Source: Auanema rhodensis | Lineage: Eukaryota > Nematoda > Chromadorea > Rhabditida > Rhabditidae | Assembly: GCA_964057225.1 (NCBI GenBank) | Contig: OZ059898.1 | Coordinates: forward strand, 15,911,267-15,975,266 | Reading direction: 5' to 3' | Length of the DNA stretch: 64,000 bases | Shown: piece after piece, positions 23,301 through 32,100 of the stretch | Position numbering within the stretch: the stretch's first letter is position 1 | Layout: each line of letters begins with the position of its first letter | Position numbers and translations under genes: made by a program | Notes under the pieces: generated by a model | The model's database searches: none | Told to the model about the DNA's origin: nothing | The model's input: the letters and a program-made list of their open reading frames with translations, nothing else

Positions 23301-25681
23301 TAATAACGCTTCTGTTAATTCACCAATCAATGGCTTGCCAAGAACTTAGTATGAGCACTTCCCAAGAATCCTCATGCAACAAAGAAACATGCAAGATACA
23401 GACTGGACAATCTCTCACTATCAGCCCGTACACACAAGAAGCATGCCTAACGTTCACTAACAATCAGAACAAGTTCTCCTTTCTGCGCATACAATGGATC
23501 AAAACAACATACTTCTGTGAAATCCGTTCACTCTTCTTCACCCGAGCAACCAGTACTCATGTAAAGAATAGCAAAAGATGCGCAAGAACTGGATCTTGCC
23601 AAGAAAACAAATGCAGCACCATTCAATCGGACACCATGGTTCACGAACTAGAACTAGCCAACCAATATCCTGGATCTACACACTGCACAGAATCCTGCGG
23701 AGGATTTGGCTGTGGCTGCTTCTATCCATCTTCAGGATGCCTCTTCTACCGCACCTACATGAAACCTATAGACAAATCTGTTTACGAAGTCTTTTCATGT
23801 AACGAATGGATACCTTCCACACAACTACATATCACCTATCTGAACGGAACCACAACCACTTCACGGAACATCACGCTTCATTCGGACATTCAAACAGACG
23901 TACATCCTTTCAAATTCTCCGCAATCAGTCTAACACCTCCTATTATTCCAAGAATGCAAGGACAATTTATTAGAAATTTGACAAGACTGGCCATATGGAA
24001 CATGAAGTCTACACTGACATGCTCATCTCATGAAAAAGCAAAGAAATTGGACTGTAAAGCAAACCCTCAGTGTGAATGCACTCCTGCAGAAGACTCAGTC
24101 AACTGCCATTGTGAAAACCAGAACATTCAATCAGTCTTTAACAGTGTTCAAACCATTTTACCTATATTCACACCTGCTTACTCAATCGAACAGTCACAAC
24201 GGAACCTTGAAATCAACATCTATCGCAACATGATGGCAGAAATTTATGTAACAGTGGATGGAATCTTCAATGTATCATCATCGCACGACGACTCGACATG
24301 TTTAATCCATGACTCAATGGTTAGAGGATGCTACAACTGCCAAAACGGAGCACAAGCCAACATCATATGTACTTCACCCATAAATGCTTTAGCTGCCACG
24401 AACTGCGGTGACACAGCCTTTATGCTACAATGCAGTCCAAAAGGAACATCAAACAATATTCGATTACCTATCACTACAGCATCACCATGGATCAACTGTT
24501 CATATTCATGCGGACACAATATACAATATTTCTCTCTAACAGGAATATTATATTACGTCAGCAATATTCAGGACCTGCAGAAACACTACATAGAAGGAAA
24601 CCACTCCTCACTTCACGAAACAGCTATTACCTTTCAATGGCCCGATATTACCCATTTCTACAACATCTACCTAGGCTGGTACAAAGAAATTGCAATCTGC
24701 ATCCTTATAGTAATGCTAGCCCTTGCTGTTTCTTATCACATCATCGCGGCTTACGCAACAAAATTCACCGTCAGCTCCGCCCATGTCATCATTCACCTCG
24801 TAAAAATTATTCTCTGGTTACCCATCGCTGTCACCAGCTTCTTCGCCCGCCAGCTCTTTCTTCTATACAAAAGAAAGACTCACATCCTTCTCGTATTCAT
24901 ACTCACTATAATGTCTATTCCTACTACTCGCTGCTCCGATATTCAAGGTGTCATTGATCGCTCCAATCATAGATGCCAGAAATACATCCGACTTCCCTTG
25001 GAAAAGAGGACCGAATGCCTCAAAGAACTGACTAGGACCATGGACTCCACCCTGAAGCTTCTCTTTAGCTTAGAGGAGAACAAGGAAACCCCCACCGGAA
25101 AGGTCAACGATGTCGCAGCTAATGCTTTAATAGCATACATCAAGCTCAAAGATTTCCTATCTACAGCTAAAACATCTTATGTTTTTAATATGGAAAAGGA
25201 AAAGCTTAGAATTTTTGGCAATGAGAAGCGCCTCACAGACCTCGTCCGCAACATTCAGAAGGACCATCTTAGCTCTATCGAACTTAAGAACATGCCTTAT
25301 GGATTTACAAAGGTCCAGAAGGAAAGGGATCCAGCTCCCACTACAAAGAGCAACATTATAGTCGTAGAAGCTATGCCCGAACTCAAAAGGATAGATCTCA
25401 CAACCCGCAACATCGGTGAGGATCTTACAACTTTGGCTCGAATTATTATGAGATCAAACAATGACGACAAAGGCAAGGACATATTGGATGAACTCCGACA
25501 GATCAAGGACCTATTGAAGCAAATGGTCCCAAAGACCATTCAGCCAACCTTATCAAAGGACACCCAAACACCACCAAGAAAACTGAGAACAAAAAGGACA
25601 GAAACAGACCTACCACCAGCCAAGCAGTCACGAACATCACCCAGTAAGGACAGTACGATCGAGTTCCAGGACATCTTCTAA
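17387..25681 (+). CDS. Gag-Pol-Env polyprotein of BEL/Pao copy 2 (2764 aa)
   Basis: A single frame covers the whole element: it starts 49 bases inside the 5' LTR and stops 14 bases before the 3' LTR. In order: Gag with a predicted helical N-terminus, a DUF1759-like region (about 188-345) and three CCHC knuckles (407-469); aspartic protease (D532-C-G); RT (D857; YVDN 937-940, with Asn where most RTs have a second Asp); a Pao connection block (IASIFDPMG); RNase H (D1103; H1225 in HTKDNPADLATRG); integrase H2C2 finger (1386-1425) and core residues D1458, D1518 and E1565; a DUF5641-like region (about 1660-1775); envelope (about 1790-2515); and a 248-residue tail. Gag, Pol and Env share one frame with no recoding signal seen, so mature proteins must come from proteolysis or from spliced messages that I could not locate. 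The 17387 start is favoured because copy 1 keeps the same 16 LTR-encoded residues; Met17 is the alternative. It appears capable of encoding all functions. Confidence 0.97.
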   Translation: MPLLRSPISKDTTAQNMVHQAEPSEAARAEAWIGKCYQLLEKIRESDNKRKSFVNRTVNYHSNRASNMIEIRLTEIRSIQEDTEAIQNLIEEMRNITDNLTAEDQERLTANECTLRRHIKSLTDYKIHIEGQIEFLRNSRQDQDLRGTIPRLQTPQLEESIGGFPSNQDTNINQGHPMIVQDNYRYRQTVKPVDIPKFDGNIKNWTNFWTLFNRLIHTANIQDIEKFNYLRQSLTGEAASLISSFSTDEESYHPAVSYLRSVYDHEDKILRYLMLDFIQLKAQSPSNKDLLLLMRKINGIARQTERNNEAALNALAIVLIQQKLPGHILQEVYRSGSNSNMNWRQLVDNTEKYLQHEQEVKNISSDLQTKPVPRTMHQSYNRQNFVTNNRPKPDNKKPSGKQTSNSCIFCQKPHAPWTCDTPKTRKERLTILNQDKRCINCLRKSHATEACPSKRLCSNCGGKHIDLLCFKKKTTKVNLTNSFPMEDEDEEEHVIQFSTQTKTNQYHSALLPIGQIELLHKDRTISIPALLDCGSDTSFIDEDLSKELELPIVESKRVKIKTFGNTASIERLNKVETMFKGHNSHILAQLWTKKVLTGPISTVRFSKPTNTCYKLNKNMKITPRILIGSDLMWQALISVEPLSKEHMVVHTQFGDFITGQATNQKSLNAHSVISEDLSISIPIWNKSFVEEQSEFTGTEAEEKTARDKLILDQFKETIQQKEDGYYVSFPWKDNAHLLPDNKVLALKRLTSLVLKLSQQPTLLEGYNKIIEEQLDLGIIEEAKDPYPNAYRIHYIAHQAVVTPQKETTKIRIVYDASGHYQNKPSLNDVIHQGPLILPSLIGMILRFRCGNTAMIADVQKAFLQIRLHESERDATRFFWLRDIHQPLSTDNTRTLRFCRVPFGINASPFLLGATIRHHLQKKSSESLLAHKIKDNLYVDNLLLASDSADQVRMWYSETKDIFQEMNMKLQEFISNDQIFNSNLTPEERNASTTPKILGLPWDTLSDQWIIQAQIPETKLTKRGVTQAIASIFDPMGMICPSLHPLRIFLQNLWTESFDWDTTLPMEIQTRWKQLCENFHINIRIPRPLPSDTNGQYHLVTCTDSSGNALGFCCYLIAASTRQLALIFAKSKLHSKNSTITIPKAEISALTIGVFNTLKIVKEIQDNIKILTATFLSDSEITLAWIRKKPDQKTTGVLVQNRIKEISNHIEELEDLDIKTSFGYIHTKDNPADLATRGCTTEELEDHFWWNPKAQLEKALNGPLFSLCDEEIRIHAATTETSDEEPWISDCSSWIEAQQKWISVHYPLTTTHTPSMYEEAETNLLHLHQNNLMVRLSAAQRNDLRPLLRNHLWYSRGRMNNAELEESAKLPIIILPKTKTARLLIEHVHGQLHKSTAHTMADIRQKYWIPQLRSQTQSVIRKCPDCQKMNNRPYIYPPSGDVPSRRITKSRPFQHVGLDYFGPITTQDRNQKAWGCIYTCTVTRLIHLEVIEDLTTKSFLSCLRKIWARRGCPESITCDNASTFELGQKIANKLIVTATTNTSENQHRIKWYNITPYAPWQGGFYERLIRSVKNALYKTLHGTPSTEELSITLAECEATINTRPLTYIGSDTTRDEIIRPCDFIHKDIDLNIYIESEDEDSEYIDNPALQTQADTELALHSSRKRTNKFWELWSELYLKELRESHHHTISVKKAGTNTKPEIGQIVLINDSPIPRHKWPTGRITNIHPDSAGNIREVTLLSENGRELKRPVNLLHPMELSTDNIPQTLQKLETISPAVTQRQQNPRNLERKWYGETASILTLLTIFTIFLPTTMANPTISCNPKGVLIQGMNTDNQQVCSHNTCYNSSEGGLITLPLEDILSDYEVTWTFNHNSRLQYMTLNCPAVHFCSTVSCTFCSATLFNPSCWPWTSMLLFSFITYIITAICYGLLHSPWVIGKAIRLWTNFIYAICTSLFGQLYIRTNRFNKKTVIPLITLLLIHQSMACQELSMSTSQESSCNKETCKIQTGQSLTISPYTQEACLTFTNNQNKFSFLRIQWIKTTYFCEIRSLFFTRATSTHVKNSKRCARTGSCQENKCSTIQSDTMVHELELANQYPGSTHCTESCGGFGCGCFYPSSGCLFYRTYMKPIDKSVYEVFSCNEWIPSTQLHITYLNGTTTTSRNITLHSDIQTDVHPFKFSAISLTPPIIPRMQGQFIRNLTRLAIWNMKSTLTCSSHEKAKKLDCKANPQCECTPAEDSVNCHCENQNIQSVFNSVQTILPIFTPAYSIEQSQRNLEINIYRNMMAEIYVTVDGIFNVSSSHDDSTCLIHDSMVRGCYNCQNGAQANIICTSPINALAATNCGDTAFMLQCSPKGTSNNIRLPITTASPWINCSYSCGHNIQYFSLTGILYYVSNIQDLQKHYIEGNHSSLHETAITFQWPDITHFYNIYLGWYKEIAICILIVMLALAVSYHIIAAYATKFTVSSAHVIIHLVKIILWLPIAVTSFFARQLFLLYKRKTHILLVFILTIMSIPTTRCSDIQGVIDRSNHRCQKYIRLPLEKRTECLKELTRTMDSTLKLLFSLEENKETPTGKVNDVAANALIAYIKLKDFLSTAKTSYVFNMEKEKLRIFGNEKRLTDLVRNIQKDHLSSIELKNMPYGFTKVQKERDPAPTTKSNIIVVEAMPELKRIDLTTRNIGEDLTTLARIIMRSNNDDKGKDILDELRQIKDLLKQMVPKTIQPTLSKDTQTPPRKLRTKRTETDLPPAKQSRTSPSKDSTIEFQDIF
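17436..17454 (+). other. Primer-binding site (tRNA-Gly-like), inside the ORF
   Basis: It follows the LTR without a gap, and TGGTGCATC complements the 3' nine bases GATGCACCA of tRNA-Gly(GCC). It lies within codons 17-23 of the polyprotein. The ATG of codon 17 straddles the LTR/primer-site junction. Confidence 0.75.
22757..24931 (+). other. Envelope region, phlebovirus glycoprotein-like (part of the polyprotein)
   Basis: This is codons about 1790-2515. A hydrophobic signal-like segment (about 1792-1808) precedes a short cysteine-rich ectodomain, then two hydrophobic stretches, then a second signal-like segment ending near codon 1984. After it comes a long cysteine-rich ectodomain with the block CGGFGCGCFYPSSGC (2104-2118), characteristic of phlebovirus Gc-type class II fusion proteins. 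Three further hydrophobic segments lie at about 2434-2456, 2467-2494 and 2499-2514. Published work on nematode BEL/Pao elements already proposed that their env came from a phlebovirus-like source. The order (small N-terminal protein, then Gc-like protein) resembles a Gn-Gc precursor with a reduced Gn. Membrane fusion activity is inferred from family only. Confidence 0.8.
24935..25678 (+). other. C-terminal tail of the polyprotein, unknown function (248 aa)
   Basis: This is codons 2517-2764, after the last hydrophobic segment. It is charged and probably helical, with Leu/Ile-spaced stretches suggestive of coiled coil (about 2560-2720), and ends in a Lys/Arg-rich region containing KLRTKR and PPAKQSR that resembles a nuclear-import signal. 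I recognise no family. Copy 1 carries the start of the same tail. It could be the membrane-distal part of Env, a matrix-like protein or an accessory protein. Confidence 0.6.
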
Positions 25682-25695
25682 CTCGTCGGCCGGAG

Positions 25696-26146
25696 TGTGC
25701 TTGAGCACTCTATATTCCTAAAAAAAACCTTAAAAACTCTATCTTTTTCTAATACTTCATAATTCTTTATAAATCTCTTTTAACTGATCAATATTCGTGT
25801 AAGTTGAACCTAAGGCTCTTTTTACTCATGACTCATAGGCTACTCATCCCCCACGCATATCTCCGCAGAATAAGCATGAGATAACGCTTGCTTCTCCTCC
25901 CCCTTTTTGTATCTCTGAATTCTCTAAGTTAACATTATATCTTGCCTCTCGCGTTAGTATATAAGCCGAGAGGATTCCTCAAATTCTTATGTGTCAATAG
26001 TGTAAAAGAATTTATTCTTGTTACCGTTGCATAATAAATATTCTCTCCATATTCTCTTCGATCAAGAGCACTACAAAAATCTACCACTGAACCAACTATG
26101 CCACTGCTCCGCTCACCCATTTCTAAGGACACAACGGCGCAAAACA
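25696..26146 (+). repeat. 3' LTR of BEL/Pao copy 2 (451 bp)
   Basis: Identical to the 5' LTR except for C at 25924. It carries TATATAAG (25958-25965), AATAAA (26033-26038) and the gag ATG (26098), which here opens a 61-codon frame running into satellite A. Confidence 0.97.
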
Positions 26147-26151
26147 ACTAC
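26147..26151. repeat. Target-site duplication (ACTAC), right copy
   Basis: It matches 16980-16984 and continues directly into satellite A (AGCCTGAAC). Confidence 0.97.
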
Positions 26152-29100
26152 AGCCTGAACTTTTTTGTGAACAAATTTTCTGGATGTGGTCGAGATGAAT
26201 CCCTTTTCCGGAGAAAAGAGAGGTCCTTGTTAATTCTCATTCAGAAATTCAGAATCTACACATCTGAATACCCAACATGTTAGTATTTTTATTCGATCTT
26301 AGTTGATCATCGAAAAGAAAAGCGAACATTTACCGGACACTTCGTGACTACAGCCTGAACTTTTTTGTGAACAAATTTTCTGGATGTGGTCGAGATGAAT
26401 CCCTTTTCCGGAGAAAAGAGAGGTCCTTGTTAATTCTCATTCAGAAATTCAGAATCTACACATCTGAATACCCAACATGTTAGTATTTTTATTCGATCTT
26501 AGTTGATCATCGAAAAGAGAAGCGAACATTTACCCGACACTTCGTGACTACAGCCTGAACTTTTTTGTGAACCGATTTTCTGGATGTGGTCGAGATAAAC
26601 CCCTTTTCCGGAGAAAAGACAGGTCCTTGTTAATTCTCATTCAGAAATTCAGAATCTACACATCTGAATACCCAACATGTTAGTATTTTTATTCGATCTT
26701 AGTTGATCATCGAAAAGAAAAGCGAACATTCACCGGACACAACGTGACTACAGCCTGAACTTTTTTGTGAACAAATTTTCTGGATGTGGTCGAGATAAAC
26801 CCCTTTTCCGGAGAAAAGAGAGGTCCTTGTTAATTCTCATTCAGAAATTCAGAATCTATACATCTGAATACCCAACATGTTAGTATTTTTATTCGATCTT
26901 AGTTGATCATCGAAAAGAAAAGCGATCATTTACCGGACACAACGTGACTACAGCCTGAACTTTTTTGTGAACCAATTTTCTGGATGTGGTCGAGATAAAC
27001 CCCTTTTCCGGAGAAAAGAGAGGTCCTTGTTAATTCTCATTTAGAAATTCAGAATCTACACATCTCAATACCCAACTTATCAGTTTTTTTATTTGATCTT
27101 AGTTGATCATCTTGAAGAAAAGCGAACATTCACCGGACACTTCGTGACTACAGCCCGAACTTTTTCGTGAACCAATTTTCTGGATGTGGTCGAGATAAAC
27201 CCCTTTTCCGGAGAAAAGAGAGGTCCTTGTTAATTCTCATTCAGAAATTCAGAATCTATACATCTGAATACCCAACATGTTAGTATTTTTATTCGATCTT
27301 AGTTGATCATCGAAAAGAAAAGCGAACATTTACCGGACACTTCGTGACTACAGCCTGAACTTTTTTGTGAACCAATTTTCTGGATGTGGTCGAGATAAAC
27401 CCCTTTTCCGGAGAAAAGAGAGGTCCTTGTTAATTCTCATTCAGAAATTCAGAATCTACACATCTGAATACCCAACATGTTAGTATTTTTATTCGATCTT
27501 AGTTGATCATCGAAAAGAAAAGCGAACATTCACCGGACACAACGTGACTACAGCCTGAACTTTTTTGTGAACCAATTTTCTGGATGTGGTCGAGATAAAC
27601 CCCTTTTCCGGAGAAAAGACAGGTCCTTGTTAATTCTCATTCAGAAATTCAGAATCTACACATCTGAATACCCAACATGTTAGTATTTTTATTCGATCTT
27701 AGTTGATCATCGAAAAGAAAAGCGAACATTCACCGGACACAACGTGACTACAGCCTGAACTTTTTTGTGAACCTATTTTCTGGATGTGGTCGAGATAAAC
27801 CCCTTTTCTGGAGAAAAGAGAGGTCCTTGTTAATTCTCATTCAGAAATTCAAAATCTACACATCTGAATACCCAACTTGTTAGTATTTTAATTCGATCTT
27901 AGTTGATCATCGAAAAGAAAGGCGAACATTCACCGGACACTTCGTGACTACAGCCTGAACTTTTTTGTGAACCAATTTTCTGGATGTGGTCGAGATAAAC
28001 CCCTTTTCCGGAGAAAGGAGAGGTCCTTGTCAATTCTTATTCAAAAATTCAGAATCTACACATCTGAATACCCAACTTGTTAGTATTTTAATTCGATCTT
28101 AGTTGTTCATCGAAAAGAAAGGCGAACATTCACCGGACACTTCGTGACTACAGCCTGAACGTTTTTGTGAACAAATTTTTGGATGTGGTCGAGATAAATC
28201 CCTTTTCCGGAGAAAAGAGAGGTCTTTGTCAATTCTCATTTAGAAATTCAGAATCTACACATCTGAATACCCAACATGTTAGTATTTTTATTCGATCTTA
28301 GTTGATCATCTTGAAGAAAAGCGAACATTTACCGGACACTTCGTGACTACAGCCTGAACTTTTTTGTGAACAAATTTTCTGGATGTGGTCGAGATGAATC
28401 CCTTTTCCGGAGAAAACAGAGGTCCTTGTTAATTCTCATTTAGAAATTCAGAATCTACACATCTGAATACCCAACATGTTAGTATTTTTATTCGATCTTA
28501 GTTGATCATCGAAAAGAAAAGCGAACATTTACCGGACACTTCGTGACTACAGCCTGAACGTTTTTGTGAACAAATTTTTGGATGTGGTCGAGATAAATCC
28601 CTTTTCCGGAGAAAAGAGAGGTCTTTGTCAATTCTCATTTAGAAATTCAGAATCTACACATCTGAATACCCAACATGTTAGTATTTTTATTCGATCTTAG
28701 TTGATCATCTTGAAGAAAAGCGAACATTTACCGGACACTTCGTGACTACAGCCTGAACTTTTTTGTGAACAAATTTCCTGGATGTGGTCGAGATGAATCC
28801 CTTTTCCGGAGAAAACAGAGGTCCTTGTTAATTCTCATTTAGAAATTCAGAATCTACACATCTGAATACCCAACATGTTAGTATTTTTATTCGATCTTAG
28901 TTGATCATCGAAAAGAAAAGCGAACATTTACCGGACACTTCGTGACTACAGCCTGAACTTTTTTGTGAACCAATTTTCTGGATGTGGTCGAGATAAACCC
29001 CTTTTCCGGAGAAAAGACAGGTCTTTGTTAATTCTCATTCAGAAATTCAGAATCTACACATCTGAATACCCAACATGTTAGTATTTTTATTCGATCTTAG

Positions 29101-32100
29101 TTGATCATCGAAAAGAAAAGCGATCATTTACCGGACACAACGTGACTACAGCCTGAACTTTTTTGTGAACCAATTTTCTGGATGTGGTCGAGATAAACCC
29201 CTTTTCCGGAGAAAAGAGAGGTCCTTGTTAATTCTCATTTAGAAATTCAGAATCTACACATCTCAATACCCAACTTATCAGTTTTTTTATTTGATCTTAG
29301 TTGATCATCTTGAAGAAAAGCGAACATTCACCGGACACTTCGTGACTACAGCCTGAACTTTTTTGTGAACCAATTTTCTGGATGTGGTCGAGATAAACCC
29401 CTTTTCCGGAGAAAAGACAGGTCCTTGTTAATTCTCATTCAGAAATTCAGAATCTACACATCTGAATACCCAACATGTTAGTATTTTTATTCGATCTTAG
29501 TTGATCATCGAAAAGAAAAGCGATCATTTACCGGACACAACGTGACTACAGCCTGAACTTTTTTGTGAACCAATTTTCTGGATGTGGTCGAGATAAACCC
29601 CTTTTCCGGAGAAAAGAGAGGTCCTTGTTAATTCTCATTTAGAAATTCAGAATCTACACATCTCAATACCCAACTTATCAGTTTTTTTATTTGATCTTAG
29701 TTGATCATCTTGAAGAAAAGCGAACATTCACCGGACACTTCGTGACTACAGCCTGAACTTTTTTGTGAACCAATTTTCTGGATGTAGTCGAGATAAACCC
29801 CTTTTCCGGAGAAAAGACAGGTCCTTGTTAATTCTCATTCAGAAATTCAGAATCTACACATCTGAATACCCAACATGTTAGTATTTTTTTTCGATCTTAG
29901 TTGATCACCGAAAAGAAAAGCGAACATTCACCGGACACAACGTGACTACAGCCTGAACTTTTTTGTGAACAAATTTTCTGGATGTGGTCGAGATGAATCC
30001 CTTTTCCGGAGAAAAGAGAGGTCCTTGTTAATTCTCATTCAGAAATTCAGAATCTACACATCTGAATACCCAACATGTTAGTATTTTTATTCGATCTTAG
30101 TTGATCATCGAAAAGAAAAGCGAACATTTACCGGACACTTCGTGACTACAGCCTGAACTTTTTTGTGAACAAATTTTCTGGATGTGGTCGAGATGAATCC
30201 CTTTTCCGGAGAAAAGAGAGGTCCTTGTTAATTCTCATTCAGAAATTCAGAATCTACACATCTGAATACCCAACATGTTAGTATTTTTATTCGATCTTAG
30301 TTGATCATCGAAAAGAGAAGCGAACATTTACCCGACACTTCGTGACTACAGCCTGAACTTTTTTGTGAACCGATTTTCTGGATGTGGTCGAGATAAACCC
30401 CTTTTCCGGAGAAAAGACAGGTCCTTGTTAATTCTCATTCAGAAATTCAGAATCTACACATCTGAATACCCAACATGTTAGTATTTTTATTCGATCTTAG
30501 TTGATCATCGAAAAGAAAAGCGAACATTCACCGGACACAACGTGACTACAGCCTGAACTTTTTTGTGAACAAATTTTCTGGATGTGGTCGAGATAAACCC
30601 CTTTTCCGGAGAAAAGAGAGGTCCTTGTTAATTCTCATTCAGAAATTCAGAATCTATACATCTGAATACCCAACATGTTAGTATTTTTATTCGATCTTAG
30701 TTGATCATCGAAAAGAAAAGCGATCATTTACCGGACACAACGTGACTACAGCCTGAACTTTTTTGTGAACCAATTTTCTGGATGTGGTCGAGATAAACCC
30801 CTTTTCCGGAGAAAAGAGAGGTCCTTGTTAATTCTCATTTAGAAATTCAGAATCTACACATCTCAATACCCAACTTATCAGTTTTTTTATTTGATCTTAG
30901 TTGATCATCTTGAAGAAAAGCGAACATTCACCGGACACTTCGTGACTACAGCCCGAACTTTTTCGTGAACCAATTTTCTGGATGTGGTCGAGATAAACCC
31001 CTTTTCCGGAGAAAAGAGAGGTCCTTGTTAATTCTCATTCAGAAATTCAGAATCTATACATCTGAATACCCAACATGTTAGTATTTTTATTCGATCTTAG
31101 TTGATCATCGAAAAGAAAAGCGAACATTTACCGGACACTTCGTGACTACAGCCTGAACTTTTTTGTGAACCAATTTTCTGGATGTGGTCGAGATAAACCC
31201 CTTTTCCGGAGAAAAGAGAGGTCCTTGTTAATTCTCATTCAGAAATTCAGAATCTACACATCTGAATACCCAACATGTTAGTATTTTTATTCGATCTTAG
31301 TTGATCATCGAAAAGAAAAGCGAACATTCACCGGACACAACGTGACTACAGCCTGAACTTTTTTGTGAACCAATTTTCTGGATGTGGTCGAGATAAACCC
31401 CTTTTCCGGAGAAAAGACAGGTCCTTGTTAATTCTCATTCAGAAATTCAGAATCTACACATCTGAATACCCAACATGTTAGTATTTTTATTCGATCTTAG
31501 TTGATCATCGAAAAGAAAAGCGATCATTTACCGGACACAACGTGACTACAGCCTGAACTTTTTTGTGAACCAATTTTCTGGATGTGGTCGAGATAAACCC
31601 CTTTTCCGGAGAAAAGAGAGGTCCTTGTTAATTCTCATTTAGAAATTCAGAATCTACACATCTCAATACCCAACTTATCAGTTTTTTTATTCGATCTTAG
31701 TTGATCATCGAAAAGAAAAGCGAACATTTACCGGACACTTCGTGACTACAGCCTGAACTTTTTTGTGAACCAATTTTCTGGATGTGGTCGAGATAAACCC
31801 CTTTTCCGGAGAAAAGAGAGGTCCTTGTTAATTCTCATTCAGAAATTCAGAATCTACACATCTGAATACCCAACATGTTAGTATTTTTATTCGATCTTAG
31901 TTGATCATCGAAAAGAAAAGCGAACATTCACCGGACACAACGTGACTACAGCCTGAACTTTTTTGTGAACCTATTTTCTGGATGTGGTCGAGATAAACCC
32001 CTTTTCTGGAGAAAAGAGAGGTCCTTGTTAATTCTCATTCAGAAATTCAAAATCTACACATCTGAATACCCAACTTGTTAGTATTTTAATTCGATCTTAG

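Larger units (their letters stand above)
16985..26146 (+). mobile_element. Complete BEL/Pao LTR retroelement copy 2 with envelope (9162 bp)
   Basis: Both LTRs (16985-17435 and 25696-26146), a primer-binding site, one uninterrupted 2764-codon polyprotein and a perfect 5-bp target duplication (ACTAC) are present. The LTRs differ at one of 451 positions by eye (T at 17213, C at 25924), so the insertion is young. The domain order Gag, protease, RT, RNase H, integrase, then envelope marks an envelope-bearing BEL/Pao element like the nematode Cer group. It sits within satellite A and reads toward higher coordinates. No long purine tract abuts the 3' LTR. Confidence 0.98.

Noticed and set aside
24430..24957. 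175-codon plus-strand ORF overlapping the polyprotein
   Set aside because: It is a shifted-frame shadow of the envelope membrane region; the equivalent in copy 1 (508-206, minus) is a diverged shadow as well.
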